Assembly: GCF_036174265.1 (NCBI RefSeq) | Contig: NZ_CP108055.1 | Span: 806,001 to 870,000, forward strand | DNA from: Streptomyces sp. NBC_00285 | GTDB taxonomy: Bacteria; Actinomycetota; Actinomycetes; Streptomycetales; Streptomycetaceae | Reading direction: 5' to 3' | Length of the DNA stretch: 64,000 nt | Part shown: piece after piece, positions 20,271 through 29,211 of the stretch | Position numbering within the stretch: position 1 is the first letter of the stretch | Layout: each line of letters begins with the position of its first letter | Translations under genes and position numbers: made by a program | Notes under the pieces: generated by a model | What the model was told of the DNA's origin: nothing | Seen by the model: only the letters and a program-made list of their open reading frames with translations | The model's database searches: none

Positions 20271-20315
20271 TGGGTGAATGGCAATTCACTCTATCGGTGA
20301 ATCGCCATTCACCCA
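20271..20315 (-). promoter_or_regulatory. Double palindromic operator of the MFS-TetR operon
   Basis: Two copies of GTGAAT-N4-ATTCAC (20274-20289 and 20297-20312) are arranged inside a 45-bp imperfect palindrome that begins TGGGTGAATG and ends CATTCACCCA. It ends 18 bases upstream of the MFS ATG, so bound repressor would block the promoter. The site is the obvious target of the TetR protein at 18191-18778. Confidence 0.8.
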
Positions 20316-20336
20316 ATACTGATTCCGAACGGTGGA

Positions 20337-21599
20337 CTACTTGCGGGCGTCCGAGGTGCGGGCGTCCGAAGCGCGTGCATCCGAGGCCCGTACGGACAGC
20401 TCGCGCGCGTGCACGGTCCGCGCGACCTTGGGGCCGAGCCAGCGCTTGAGCCTGCGCAGCGCCTCCAGCTGCCCGGCGGCCTTGTCGATCCGGTAGTACA
20501 GCTGCGGTGGGACGTAGGGCAGCAGTGGCGAGTGCCGCTGGCCGAGCAGGGCGAACATCTGCTCCGGCGGGAGGCCGATGTAGCGCGGCAGGTTCTCGTA
20601 CCACTGGGCGCTGTAGCGGGCCGCGCTCTGAATGGAGAGCAGTTCCGACCTGCGCTGCCGCTCGTAGCGGGCGAGTGCCTGCGGCAGCGACGGGGGCTCG
20701 CGCAGGGCGTCGGCGAGGGCGATGGCGTCCTCCAGGGCGAGGGTGGTGCCGGCGCCGACGGAGTAGTGGGTGGTGTGGGCCGCATCGCCGAGCAGGACGA
20801 CGTTGTCCCGCTGCCAGGTCTGGTTGGTCAGGGTACGGAAGCTGAGCCACTGGGCGCCGCCCGAGCCGGTGGAGCGGCCGATCAGCGGGTGGCCGTCGAG
20901 GATGTCGGCGAACAGCTTCTCCAGCAGGGCCATCCCGTCGGCCTCGTCGGCCCGGTCCAGGCCGAGGCCGGTCCAGGTCTCCGGCGCGCATTCGACGACG
21001 CAGGTGCTGCGTTCGGGGCTGAAGGCGTAGCCGTAGCACCAGATCCAGCCGTGGTCGGTCTCGGCGAAGGCGAAGGTGAAGGAGTCGAAGACCTTGCTGG
21101 TGCCGAGCCAGATGTAGCGGTTGCGGCCCATCTTGGTCTCGGCGCCGAAGTGGTCGGCGTGCCGGGTGCGCAGGGCGCTGTGCACGCCGTCACCGGCCAC
21201 GACGAGGTCGGCCTCGGGGACGTTGTCGCCGGTGATCTCGTGCTCGAACTCCAGCTGTACGCCCAGGGCGCGGGCCCGCGCGGCGAGGATCTCCAGCAGG
21301 CGGTGACGGCCGATGCCGAAGCCCTCGTCGCTGGGGCGCCGGGTGACCAGGTCACGTACCCGGGCTTCGCCCTCGTTCCAGGTGACCGAGGCCTCCTCGA
21401 CGGCGCGGGCCGACTCGGGGTCGTGTTCGTGGAGTTTGTCGAGCAGTCCGCGCCAGTAGGTGACGCCCCAGCCGTAGGTCGAACCCTCCAGGTCGCGCTC
21501 GTGGACAGTGATGTCGTGGGACGGGTCCTGCCGTTTCAGCAGGATGGAGAGATACAGGCCGGCGGGCCCGCCGCCGATGCAGGCGACCTTCACGCGCAC
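20337..21599 (-). CDS. FAD-dependent aromatic-ring-type monooxygenase
   Basis: The 420-residue flavoprotein has the three signatures of group A flavin monooxygenases: IGGGPAGLYLSILL (ADP binding, residues 8-21), VAGDGVHSALR (DG motif) and LLGDAAHTTHYSVGAGT (GD motif). Its closest named look-alikes by eye are the flavin domains of salicylyl-CoA and anthraniloyl-CoA monooxygenases; the substrate is unknown. The GTG at 21599 is listed, but the in-frame GTG at 21593 has a better AGGGG site. The C-terminus ends in a repeated ASDAR tail coded by three 15-bp units (20343-20387) that run up to the stop, close to the MFS operator. Confidence 0.85.
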   Translation of the reverse strand: MRVKVACIGGGPAGLYLSILLKRQDPSHDITVHERDLEGSTYGWGVTYWRGLLDKLHEHDPESARAVEEASVTWNEGEARVRDLVTRRPSDEGFGIGRHRLLEILAARARALGVQLEFEHEITGDNVPEADLVVAGDGVHSALRTRHADHFGAETKMGRNRYIWLGTSKVFDSFTFAFAETDHGWIWCYGYAFSPERSTCVVECAPETWTGLGLDRADEADGMALLEKLFADILDGHPLIGRSTGSGGAQWLSFRTLTNQTWQRDNVVLLGDAAHTTHYSVGAGTTLALEDAIALADALREPPSLPQALARYERQRRSELLSIQSAARYSAQWYENLPRYIGLPPEQMFALLGQRHSPLLPYVPPQLYYRIDKAAGQLEALRRLKRWLGPKVARTVHARELSVRASDARASDARTSDARK

Positions 21600-22132
21600 C
21601 CCTAGGGATTACTCAGAGCGGTCAATTGGCAGCGCAGAGTAGCAGTCCGGGAGGGTGGCCCCCTGCTGCGGATCGCGTTGCTTCCTGTGGGCAAGGTGGC
21701 CCTCTGCCTGCGCGTTCACCCGCAAAGGAGCACCGGACCCACGGTCACCACGGGAACGAATTCCTCCGTCCGGGGACCGGAGGGCTCTTGCCACAGCAAG
21801 GTCATCTTCGTTCGACTCTGTATGGCATGTAGGTAATTGTCCGGATCGCAGCCGACCTGCCGCGGGTGATTTCTCCCGCTCTCGCCGGGGCCGACACGCA
21901 TGCGAGTCGTCAACTCAGGATGCACATCGCATGCCGGAGCTCACCGGCCGCACCGCAGGCGACCGCCGAAGGCCACCACCCCCGACGGCAGCTGGGTCGG
22001 CCTGGTCAGCCACTACGGCCCGGCGCCCACCTCGCGCCCCGCCGCACGCGCCGCTGCCTTGCGGCGGTTTGCCCCGCAGGTCGTGCGGTACCCGCGCCGG
22101 ACACACCGAGGGCGCGAAGGAGGGATTCATCC
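21600..22132 (+). other. Intergenic region without recognisable gene
   Basis: These 533 bases hold no reading frame with family resemblance. The middle (about 21800-21850) is relatively AT-rich and may carry promoters for the divergent monooxygenase and SRPBCC genes. No convincing -35/-10 pair or hairpin was identified. Confidence 0.5.
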
Positions 22133-22585
22133 ATGTCGCAGGTCGAGGAATCCATCGAGGTCGGCGTGCCGGTGCACACCGCCTACAACCAGTGGACGCA
22201 GTTCGAGACTTTCCCGGAGTTCATGAGCGGGGTGGAGCGCATCGAGCAGCGCACCGCCACACTCACGCACTGGGTGACCAGCGTCAACGGAGTCCACAGG
22301 GAGTTCGACGCGGAGATCACCGAGCAGATCCCGGACGAGCGGGTCGCCTGGACCACGATCGCCGGCGAGACTCAGCAGGCCGGCGCGGTCACCTTCCACC
22401 GGCTCGACGAGGACCACACCAAGGTGATGCTGCAGATGGACTTCCATCCGGACAGCATCACCGAGAAGGTCGGCGACAAGCTCGGGTTCGTGAAGCGGCA
22501 GACCAAGGGCGACCTGGAGCGCTTCAAGACGTTCATCGAGGAGCGCGGCCGGGAGACCGGCGAGTGGCGCGGGGCGGTCATCTGA
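22133..22585 (+). CDS. SRPBCC-family protein (polyketide cyclase/dehydrase-like)
   Basis: The 150-residue protein has the START/Bet v1-like pattern: VEESIEVGVPVHTAYNQWTQ at the start, FPEFMSGVERIEQ, and a C-terminal helix (DKLGFVKRQTKGDLERFKTF). It matches the stand-alone COG5637-like SRPBCC proteins often seen in actinobacteria, which bind hydrophobic ligands but mostly lack known function. The ATG at 22133 is preceded by GGAGGGATT. No partner genes are evident. Confidence 0.85.
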   Translation: MSQVEESIEVGVPVHTAYNQWTQFETFPEFMSGVERIEQRTATLTHWVTSVNGVHREFDAEITEQIPDERVAWTTIAGETQQAGAVTFHRLDEDHTKVMLQMDFHPDSITEKVGDKLGFVKRQTKGDLERFKTFIEERGRETGEWRGAVI

Positions 22586-22619
22586 CCTTCACGGGCCGTC
22601 GGCCCGCATCCGCAGCGGG

Positions 22620-23303
22620 CTAACCGGCCTCTTCCGTACGGCACTCCGGGTGTCCCCAGCCCTGGGCGTTCTTGGCGATGGGCTCGCCCGCCGCGTAGGG
22701 GCGTCCGCACATGCACCGGCCGGGGAACTTGGCCTTGATCGTGCGGGAGGACGAACCACCGCTCCGCTTGGGCGACTTGGCCCGGGCGGGGCGGTCGGCT
22801 TTGGGGGTGTCCGGCGACGGTGGCGGCACCGGGGAGCCGAGGGCGCTGCTCGCGGGTTCCTGGACGATCGCCGCCTGGCTGGCCGCGCGGTCGGCGAAGT
22901 CGTTGAGCCTGTCGCCGTCGACCTGGTGGGCGGGGACGTATCGGAACTCGACGGAGCGCCCGTCGAGCAGTTCGTCGATCCGGACCACGAGGTCCTGGTT
23001 GGCGACCGGCTTGCCCGCGGAGGTCTTCCAGCCGTTGCGCTTCCAGCCGGGCAGCCAGGTGGTGACGGCCTTCATCGCGTACTGCGAGTCCATCCGGATC
23101 TCCAGCGGCACATCCGGTTCGACGGCGCTCAACAGCCGCTCCAGCGCGGTGAGTTCGGCGACGTTGTTGGTGGCCTTGCCGAGCGGCCCCGCCTCCCAGC
23201 GGTCCGGCGTCTCCGTCTCGTCGGCGACGACCCAGGCCCAGGCCGCGGGTCCCGGATTTCCCTTCGAAGCCCCGTCGCACGCGGCCACCAATCGTTCACG
23301 CAT
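22620..23303 (-). CDS. Ribonuclease HI with C-terminal zinc-finger-like extension
   Basis: The RNase H fold (residues 1-135) has the catalytic carboxylates in ACDGASKGNPGP, NNVAELTAL and MDSQYAMKAV, and the VPAHQVDGDRLNDFADRAA tail helix. It would degrade RNA in RNA:DNA hybrids. A Pro/Ala-rich linker leads to a C-terminal module, KFPGRCMCGRPYAAGEPI and WGHPEC, whose Cys/His pattern suggests a small zinc-binding domain. The start at 23303 (MRERL) is preferred because it begins directly with the first strand; an in-frame ATG at 23315 would add four residues, and neither has a clear ribosome site. Confidence 0.85.
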   Translation of the reverse strand: MRERLVAACDGASKGNPGPAAWAWVVADETETPDRWEAGPLGKATNNVAELTALERLLSAVEPDVPLEIRMDSQYAMKAVTTWLPGWKRNGWKTSAGKPVANQDLVVRIDELLDGRSVEFRYVPAHQVDGDRLNDFADRAASQAAIVQEPASSALGSPVPPPSPDTPKADRPARAKSPKRSGGSSSRTIKAKFPGRCMCGRPYAAGEPIAKNAQGWGHPECRTEEAG

Positions 23304-23457
23304 GCGCCCGATCATGCCATGAGCCGACGGGTGCCCCGACCTGAACCGGGATCACTCCGGCGCGGAGACAGCGGGCGTGTCGCCGGACAGGTCAGGTAGC
23401 CGGTGGCCGGGACCCGCCCCCCCGTCCGAGCACGGGGATCTGTGCTCGACGTGTCGC

Positions 23458-24258
23458 TCAGGGCACGTCGGTGACCTGGGGCAGTTCGCCCTGGGTCGTG
23501 GTGACGTCGATCACCGAGAAGCTCGCGCCCTGCGGGTCGCTCAGGGCGGCGAACCGGCCGAAGGGTGAGTCCATGGGTCCGAAGCGCAGGATGGCGCCGA
23601 GCTTGGTGGCGCGGGCGACGGCGTCGTCGCAGTTGTCGACGGTGAAGTAGACGTTGATGTACGCCGGCACCTCGGGCGGGAAGTCGTCCATCATCCTCAT
23701 CCGGCCGAGGACGGTGTTGTCGCCGAGGTTGAACATCCGGAAGTCCATGGCGTCGTCCTGGATCTGCCGGCTGCTGTAACCGAAGACGGCGGGGAAGAAC
23801 GTGTCGGACTTCTCGGGCTCGCGGGTGTAGATCTCGGCCCAGCAGAACGCCCCGGGCTGCTCGGGCGGTGCCTCGAAGCCTTCGTGGGTGCCGCCCTGCC
23901 AGACGCCGAAGACGACGCCGCTCGGGTCGCGGCCCAGGCACATCGTGCCGAAGTCGCCGACCTGCATGGGTTCCATGAGCACTTCGCCGCCGTGTTCACG
24001 GATCCTGGTGGCGGTGGCGGCGGCGTCCGGCGACGCGAGGTACAGGCACCACTGCGAGTGGCCCTCCTGGCCGGGCATCGGCGGTACGACGGCGGCGACG
24101 GCCTTGCCGTCCGCGTAGGCCTGCGTGTAGTTGCCGTACTCCGACGACGACTCGCCGAAGGTCCAGCCCAGGACGTCGCCGTAGAAGCTCTTGGCTCCCT
24201 CGACGTCGCTGAACATCGCGTCGGCCCAGCAGGGGGTTCCCTCAGGTTGTACGGCCAT
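23458..24258 (-). CDS. Two-domain VOC (glyoxalase-like) protein
   Basis: This 266-residue protein has two vicinal-oxygen-chelate domains (about 5-125 and 135-258). Each starts with the CWADAMFSDVEGAKSFYG / CWAEIYTREPEKSDTFFP type strand-helix and ends with a DPSG/DPQGA strand. Such double-domain proteins are common in Streptomyces and are of unknown substrate; metal ligands are only partly conserved. The ATG at 24258 is preceded by GGAAGGG, and an earlier start would add an unrelated tail. Confidence 0.85.
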   Translation of the reverse strand: MAVQPEGTPCWADAMFSDVEGAKSFYGDVLGWTFGESSSEYGNYTQAYADGKAVAAVVPPMPGQEGHSQWCLYLASPDAAATATRIREHGGEVLMEPMQVGDFGTMCLGRDPSGVVFGVWQGGTHEGFEAPPEQPGAFCWAEIYTREPEKSDTFFPAVFGYSSRQIQDDAMDFRMFNLGDNTVLGRMRMMDDFPPEVPAYINVYFTVDNCDDAVARATKLGAILRFGPMDSPFGRFAALSDPQGASFSVIDVTTTQGELPQVTDVP

Positions 24259-24358
24259 GATCGTGGCCCTTCCCGAATCGGTGGTGGGTCCGCTCCTCAC
24301 GCTAACCACGGGTGCGCCCGACCGCGCGTCGAACCGGCGGTTCCGCTAGGGGCCGGTC

Positions 24359-24488
24359 TCAGCGCACGGGCGACCCGCTCGTGGTCCCCTCCCCCGGAGT
24401 CGTCGCGTTGAGCACGTCCAGCGTGCCGTGCGCCCTCAGCAGCCGCCGGGTGTCCGCGCTGCACACCACGGAGAACGTTCCCCCGCCT
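24359..24488 (-). pseudogene. Remnant of a STAS-domain (anti-sigma antagonist) gene, 3' end
   Basis: The minus frame reads EGGGTFSVVCSADTRRLL then RAHGTLDVLNATTPGEG, ending in TGA. This resembles the last strand and helix of an anti-sigma-factor antagonist STAS domain. Codon use is good here but falls off upstream (AGA, TTG), where the frame meets the remnant on the other strand. No start or conserved phosphorylation serine remains. The match is by eye, so moderate confidence only. Confidence 0.35.
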
Positions 24489-24572
24489 TCGGCCGGCTTC
24501 GACGCCAATCTGGCCAAACCGCTGCTGCCGACCGACCTGACGGAGTTCCTGGAAAGTCCCTGCGGCGACTGA
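24489..24572 (+). pseudogene. Remnant of a response-regulator receiver domain, 3' end
   Basis: The plus frame reads SAGFDANLAKPLLPTDLTEF and ends at a TGA at 24570. This is the usual end of a receiver domain, with the conserved Lys-Pro after beta 5 and the final helix. Codon use is normal for the genome. The upstream 100 residues are missing. It points away from the STAS-like remnant, as if the 5' halves of two divergent genes had been deleted. Confidence 0.35.
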
Positions 24573-24653
24573 ACCCGGTGCGTGTCTTCCCCCCGGTGCC
24601 GGGTTGTGCTTGCCTGGGGAACCGTTTTTCGGCGACCGGGGCGGGAGTCACGC

Positions 24654-25553
24654 ATGCGGAGGGCGTGGATCGTGGGGGTGCTGACAGGACTTCTGCTGCT
24701 CGGGGCCTGCTCGGACCCCTCGGACGGGCCCGAGGTGCCACCGCCCGCTCCGGACGTCTCCCGGGCGGCCACCACACATCAGCGGGCGCAGCCCTCGCCG
24801 AGGACCTCTGCCGCGGTCGTCGCCCCGCGCGTGCTGTATCTCGGCGACTCGATCGCCACGGAGGCGCAGCAGGTCCTCGGCCAGGAGCTGCGCCGGAGCC
24901 TGCGGGCGACGTACACGAGCGCGCCCTACTCGGGCACCACTCCGTGCGACTACCTGGAGGGCACCGGCAAGAAGTCGCTGGTGCCCGACCGGGACAAGGC
25001 CGCCGCGCTGGTCCGGGCGCTGCACCCGGACGTCGTGGTGCTCCAGTTCTGGGGCAACGCGTGGGGATACACCTGGTGCATGGACGGGATCAGCCATGCC
25101 GCCGCGCCGCGGAAGTACTTCAGCAGATACCGGGCGGACCTGCGAAGGCTGACCGAGCAGATCGCGGCGGCGGGCGGCGAACGGCGCCCACGGATCGTGT
25201 GGGTGGCGCAGGGCCCGGACCCGATGACCCCCGACCGGGTCCGGCGCGTGAACGAGCTGTACGAGGCGCAGGCGGCCGCCTCGGGCGACGTCGTCGCCGA
25301 CGCCGGTGCCGCGGTGGCCCCGGCCGGCTCCCGCTACACCTGGGCGCAGTACCTGCCGTGCACCGCCTACGAGCACGAGCACCCGGACTACTGCACCCAG
25401 CCGGACCGCGACCGCACGGCCATGCACATCGACAAGGACTACCTGCACTTCTGTCTGGCGCCCACGACACCCACGCCGAAGCCCTGTCCGGTCCGCTCCC
25501 CCGGCATCCTGCGGATGGCCCAGGAGATCTCGCGGGTGGTCGGGTCGTCCTGA
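24654..25553 (+). CDS. Secreted lipoprotein, SGNH/GDSL-type hydrolase
   Basis: The 299-residue protein has a lipoprotein signal with lipobox LLGAC at residue 19, then a low-complexity linker and an SGNH hydrolase fold. Block I reads VLYLGDSIATEAQ (nucleophile Ser), and a late DYLHFC segment may supply the Asp/His pair. Such surface acyl-hydrolases can deacetylate polysaccharides; the substrate is unknown. The Cys-rich tail suggests disulfides, fitting an extracellular location. The ATG at 24654 is preceded by GCGGGAGTC. Confidence 0.82.
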   Translation: MRRAWIVGVLTGLLLLGACSDPSDGPEVPPPAPDVSRAATTHQRAQPSPRTSAAVVAPRVLYLGDSIATEAQQVLGQELRRSLRATYTSAPYSGTTPCDYLEGTGKKSLVPDRDKAAALVRALHPDVVVLQFWGNAWGYTWCMDGISHAAAPRKYFSRYRADLRRLTEQIAAAGGERRPRIVWVAQGPDPMTPDRVRRVNELYEAQAAASGDVVADAGAAVAPAGSRYTWAQYLPCTAYEHEHPDYCTQPDRDRTAMHIDKDYLHFCLAPTTPTPKPCPVRSPGILRMAQEISRVVGSS

Positions 25554-25581
25554 GCCGCCCTCAGAAGTACTCAAGGTGCCC

Positions 25582-26061
25582 TCACTCGCCCGCGTAGGCC
25601 CTGTCCAGCGCGGCGATGTCGAACTTGTGCATCGCCATGAACGCCGCGGTCACGCGGGCCGCCTTCGCCGGGTCCGAGTCTGTGATCATGGCCTGGAGCC
25701 GGTCCGGGACAACCTGCCAGGACACTCCGAACCTGTCCTTCAGCCAGCCGCAGGGGCCGGGCTCGCCACCCTCGGTGAGTTTGGCCCAGTAGTAGTCGAT
25801 CTCCTCCTGGTTCTCGCAGAACACCATGAAGGAGGCCGCCTCGGTGAACTTGAACAGAGGGCCGCCGTTCAGCGCGAGGAACCTGTGGCCGTTGGCCGTG
25901 AACTCGACGGTCATCACGGAACCGGCGGCCTGGGGTGCGCCCTCCGGGTACCGCGCGACCGCACCGATGCTGGAGTTCTTGAAGATGGACACGTAGTGGT
26001 GGGCGGCCTCCTCGGCCTGGCCGTCGAACCAGAGACAAGTGGTGAAACCTTCGGTGGCCAT
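25582..26061 (-). CDS. PhnB-like VOC-family protein
   Basis: This 159-residue single-domain protein matches the PhnB/3-demethylubiquinone-methyltransferase-like VOC group: TCLWFDGQAEEAAHHYVSIF at the start, LALNGGPLFKFTEAASFMV in the middle and GWLKDRFGVSWQVVP near the end. No enzymatic activity is established for the group. The ATG at 26061 has a GGGAGGTA site 7 bases upstream. The frame opens further upstream without a ribosome site, which is rejected. It converges with the lipoprotein gene (28-base gap). Confidence 0.87.
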   Translation of the reverse strand: MATEGFTTCLWFDGQAEEAAHHYVSIFKNSSIGAVARYPEGAPQAAGSVMTVEFTANGHRFLALNGGPLFKFTEAASFMVFCENQEEIDYYWAKLTEGGEPGPCGWLKDRFGVSWQVVPDRLQAMITDSDPAKAARVTAAFMAMHKFDIAALDRAYAGE

Positions 26062-26199
26062 GCGTACCTCCCGGGTCGTGCGAACGCCCCTCGTGGGAAC
26101 GCCCGTCATCCATGTCGACCGATCCTCGCCACGAAACTCATCGGTCGCCGGGGAAGTAATCCAGGTGGCCGACACACCCACCCGAACTAGCATCCCGGC

Positions 26200-27402
26200 A
26201 TGACGTCACCGCGCACGGACCTCGTCCAGCCCTTCCGCCTCGACATCGCGCAGAGCGACCTGGACGACCTCCACGACCGGCTCGACCGCACCCGGTGGCC
26301 CGACGACCTCTCGGCCACCGGGTGGGCGTACGGCGTACCGGCCGGCTATCTGCGCGAACTCGCCGACCACTGGCGGCACTCCTACGACTGGCGCGCGGCC
26401 GAGGCCTGGCTCAACGAGTGGCCGCAGTTCACGACCGTCATCGACGGGACGACCATCCACTTCGCCCATGTCCGCTCCCCGGAGCCGGACGCCACCCCGC
26501 TGGTCGTCACTCACGGCTGGCCGGGCTCGATCGTCGAGTTCCTGGATGTGGTGGGCCCGTTGACCGATCCCGTGGCCCACGGCGGTGACCGGGCCGACGC
26601 CTTCCATGTCGTCCTACCGAGCATTCCCGGCTTCGGGCTGTCCGGTCCGCCCGCGGACACCGGCTGGGAGGCGGGCCGCATCGCCGACGCGTGGGCCGAG
26701 CTGATGACGCGACTCGGCTACGAGCGGTTCGGCGCGCAGGGCGGCGACTGGGGCTCGGCGATCTCCCGGGAGCTGGGCCGCGCCCACCCCGAGCGGGTCA
26801 TCGGCGTCCACCTCAATCTGCTGCCGGGTGCGCAGGCGACCCACGAACCGACCGAGGAGGAACTCGCCCCGCTCGGCCCGGGGGAACGGGAGCGCACCCT
26901 CGAATCATGGCGCCGGTGGAGCGACTGGTCGCGTGAGGGCACCGGCTACGCCGTCCTGCACTCCACCCGTCCGCAGACCCTCGCCTACGCGCTCACCGAC
27001 TCGCCGGTCGGCCAACTGGCCTGGATCGTCGAGAAGTTCCAGGCGTGGACGGACTCCACGGAACTGCCGGAGGAGGCCGTGGACCGGGACCGGATGCTGA
27101 CCAACGTGATGCTGTACTGGCTGACCGGGACCGCCGGCTCGGCCGCCCGGATCTACTACGAGCGGGCCCACGCCTCGAGCGGGCGGGCGGCCCGGCCCAC
27201 CGAGCCCTCGACCGCGCCGACCGCCCTCGCCCTGTTCCCCGCGGAGATCCAGCTCCCGCTCCGCCACAAGGCCGAGCGCACCGAGAACCTCGTGCGCTGG
27301 ACCGAGCTCGCCCGGGGCGGACACTTCGCGGCGATGGAGGAGCCTGACCTGCTGGTGGACGACGTGCGGGCGTTCTTCCGGCAGCTGCGCGAGAAAGGCT
27401 GA
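26200..27402 (+). CDS. Epoxide hydrolase (alpha/beta hydrolase, microsomal type)
   Basis: The 400-residue enzyme has the N-terminal epoxide-hydrolase cap (FRLDIAQSDLDDLHDRL) and alpha/beta-hydrolase core. Visible catalytic features are the oxyanion motif THGWPGS, the nucleophile Asp in GGDWGS, and the His in GGHFAAMEEPDLL; ring-opening Tyr residues lie in the cap. It would convert an epoxide to a diol. The start has no ribosome site, but TAGCAT (26188-26193) is 6 bases before the ATG, so it is probably leaderless. It is divergent from the PhnB-like gene. Confidence 0.9.
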   Translation: MTSPRTDLVQPFRLDIAQSDLDDLHDRLDRTRWPDDLSATGWAYGVPAGYLRELADHWRHSYDWRAAEAWLNEWPQFTTVIDGTTIHFAHVRSPEPDATPLVVTHGWPGSIVEFLDVVGPLTDPVAHGGDRADAFHVVLPSIPGFGLSGPPADTGWEAGRIADAWAELMTRLGYERFGAQGGDWGSAISRELGRAHPERVIGVHLNLLPGAQATHEPTEEELAPLGPGERERTLESWRRWSDWSREGTGYAVLHSTRPQTLAYALTDSPVGQLAWIVEKFQAWTDSTELPEEAVDRDRMLTNVMLYWLTGTAGSAARIYYERAHASSGRAARPTEPSTAPTALALFPAEIQLPLRHKAERTENLVRWTELARGGHFAAMEEPDLLVDDVRAFFRQLREKG

Positions 27403-27421
27403 GCACACCGGTGGGCCCGCA

Positions 27422-27453
27422 CTCTGCCGGTGGCGAATCTGCCACCGGCAGAG
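27422..27453 (+). promoter_or_regulatory. Perfect palindrome upstream of clpP3, probable PopR operator
   Basis: CTCTGCCGGTGGC (27422-27434) and GCCACCGGCAGAG (27441-27453) are perfect 13-bp arms with a 6-base spacer, centred about 87 bases before the clpP3 ATG. In S. lividans the clpP3-clpP4 operon is activated by PopR at TCTGCC/GGCAGA-type palindromes (from memory), and a popR gene is encoded just downstream at 28768-29211, so this is very likely its binding site. Confidence 0.8.
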
Positions 27454-27524
27454 AATCAGCATCGGGGCATCGTCCGAGGTCAACAGTGGAGTCGACAGCA
27501 CCCCTACGACCACGAGGACCGCCC

Positions 27525-28148
<624 letters not shown>

Positions 28149-28149
28149 C

Positions 28150-28752
28150 ATGGGGACGTACACGATTCCGAACGTCATCGAGCGGACCCCGCAGGGCGAA
28201 CGGTCCTACGACGTGTTCAGCCGGCTGCTGGCGGAGCGGATCATCTTCCTCGGCACCGAGATCGACGACGGCGTCGCCAACGTCGTCATCGCGCAGCTCC
28301 TGCACCTGGAGTCGTCGGCTCCGGAGAACGAGATCGCCGTCTACATCAACTCGCCCGGCGGCTCGTTCACCTCGCTGATGGCGATCTACGACACGATGAG
28401 CTACGTCCAGTCGCCGATCTCGACGTTCTGCGTCGGGCAGGCGGCCTCCACGGCCGCCGTACTGCTGGCCGGAGGGGATCCCGGGCGGCGGTCCGTCCTC
28501 GAGCACGCGCGCGTGCTGCTCGGCCAGCCCGCCAGCGGCGGCAGCCGGGGCATGGTCTCGGACCTCGCCCTCCAGGCCAAGGAGATGGTCCGGATCCGCT
28601 CCCAGGTGGAGGAGGTGCTGGCCCGGCACACCCACCAGGACACCGGGACCCTGCGCACCGACATGGACCGCGACAAGGTGTTCACCGCCGAGGAAGCGGT
28701 GGCGTACGGGCTGGCCGACGAGGTGGTGAGCCGGCGCCTCGTACGGGTCTGA
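28150..28752 (+). CDS. clpP4: ClpP4 subunit lacking the usual catalytic histidine
   Basis: This 200-residue ClpP paralogue keeps the nucleophile position S100 ([10 protein letters not shown]) and a DMDRDKVF segment, but the motif that carries the catalytic His (RIMMHQP in ClpP3) reads RVLLGQP, with G125 in its place. It therefore may be inactive on its own and act as a structural partner of ClpP3 in a mixed 14-mer. The NSPGGSF and [16 protein letters not shown] helices are typical. The gene starts one base after clpP3. Whether the loss is general to Streptomyces ClpP4 should be checked. Confidence 0.9.
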   Translation: MGTYTIPNVIERTPQGERSYDVFSRLLAERIIFLGTEIDDGVANVVIAQLLHLESSAPENEIAVYINSPGGSFTSLMAIYDTMSYVQSPISTFCVGQAASTAAVLLAGGDPGRRSVLEHARVLLGQPASGGSRGMVSDLALQAKEMVRIRSQVEEVLARHTHQDTGTLRTDMDRDKVFTAEEAVAYGLADEVVSRRLVRV

Positions 28753-28767
28753 GGCGCCGGTCCCGCG

Positions 28768-29211
28768 TCAGGCGGCCAGGCACATCCCGTCGTACGACGA
28801 TCCCGGCGCCGTGCCGCGGCTGCGGGCGGAGTGCCGGGTCAGCTCGCTCTGAGCGAGGGAGAGCAGGTCGCCGAGGCCCAGGCCCAGGGCGTGGGCGGCG
28901 GCCGCGAGGACCTCCGAGGAGGCCTCCTTGCGGCCGCGCTCCACCTCGGAGAGGTAGGGCATCGAGATCCTGGCCGCGTCGGACACGTCCTTGAGCGTGC
29001 GCTCCTGGGCGAGGCGCTCGCGGCGCAGGACGTCTCCGACGAGGTCACGCCACAGGGGCTCCCTCGTCTCCGTGGCGGCGGGACTGCGCGGTGCGACGGG
29101 ACGCGGCGGTGTCGTGGCGGGGCGTTCGGACACCGGGCGGGCGGTCCTCGGGCGCGCGGACTGCGGGCGCAGAGGGATCACGCGGGCTTGGTTCAACGCT
29201 TCGTTGCTCAC
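28768..29211 (-). CDS. popR: PopR, XRE/ClgR-family activator of clpP3-clpP4
   Basis: The 147-residue protein has a Pro/Arg-rich N-terminal tail and an XRE-type HTH (about 65-120), with TLKDVSDAARISMPYLSEVE as the recognition core. It ends in CLAA: the PopR of S. lividans is degraded by ClpP1P2 through C-terminal alanines, and this tail fits. The target is the palindrome at 27422-27453. The gene is convergent with clpP4 (15-base gap). The GTG at 29211 has only a weak ribosome site (GGGACG), consistent with low, turnover-controlled levels. Confidence 0.88.
   Translation of the reverse strand: MSNEALNQARVIPLRPQSARPRTARPVSERPATTPPRPVAPRSPAATETREPLWRDLVGDVLRRERLAQERTLKDVSDAARISMPYLSEVERGRKEASSEVLAAAAHALGLGLGDLLSLAQSELTRHSARSRGTAPGSSYDGMCLAA

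Noticed and set aside
18191..20284. Very long minus-strand open frame running through the TetR and MFS genes
   Set aside because: Only its 3' end is the TetR gene; the rest is a shadow of the MFS gene in another frame, Arg/Pro-rich and without family similarity.
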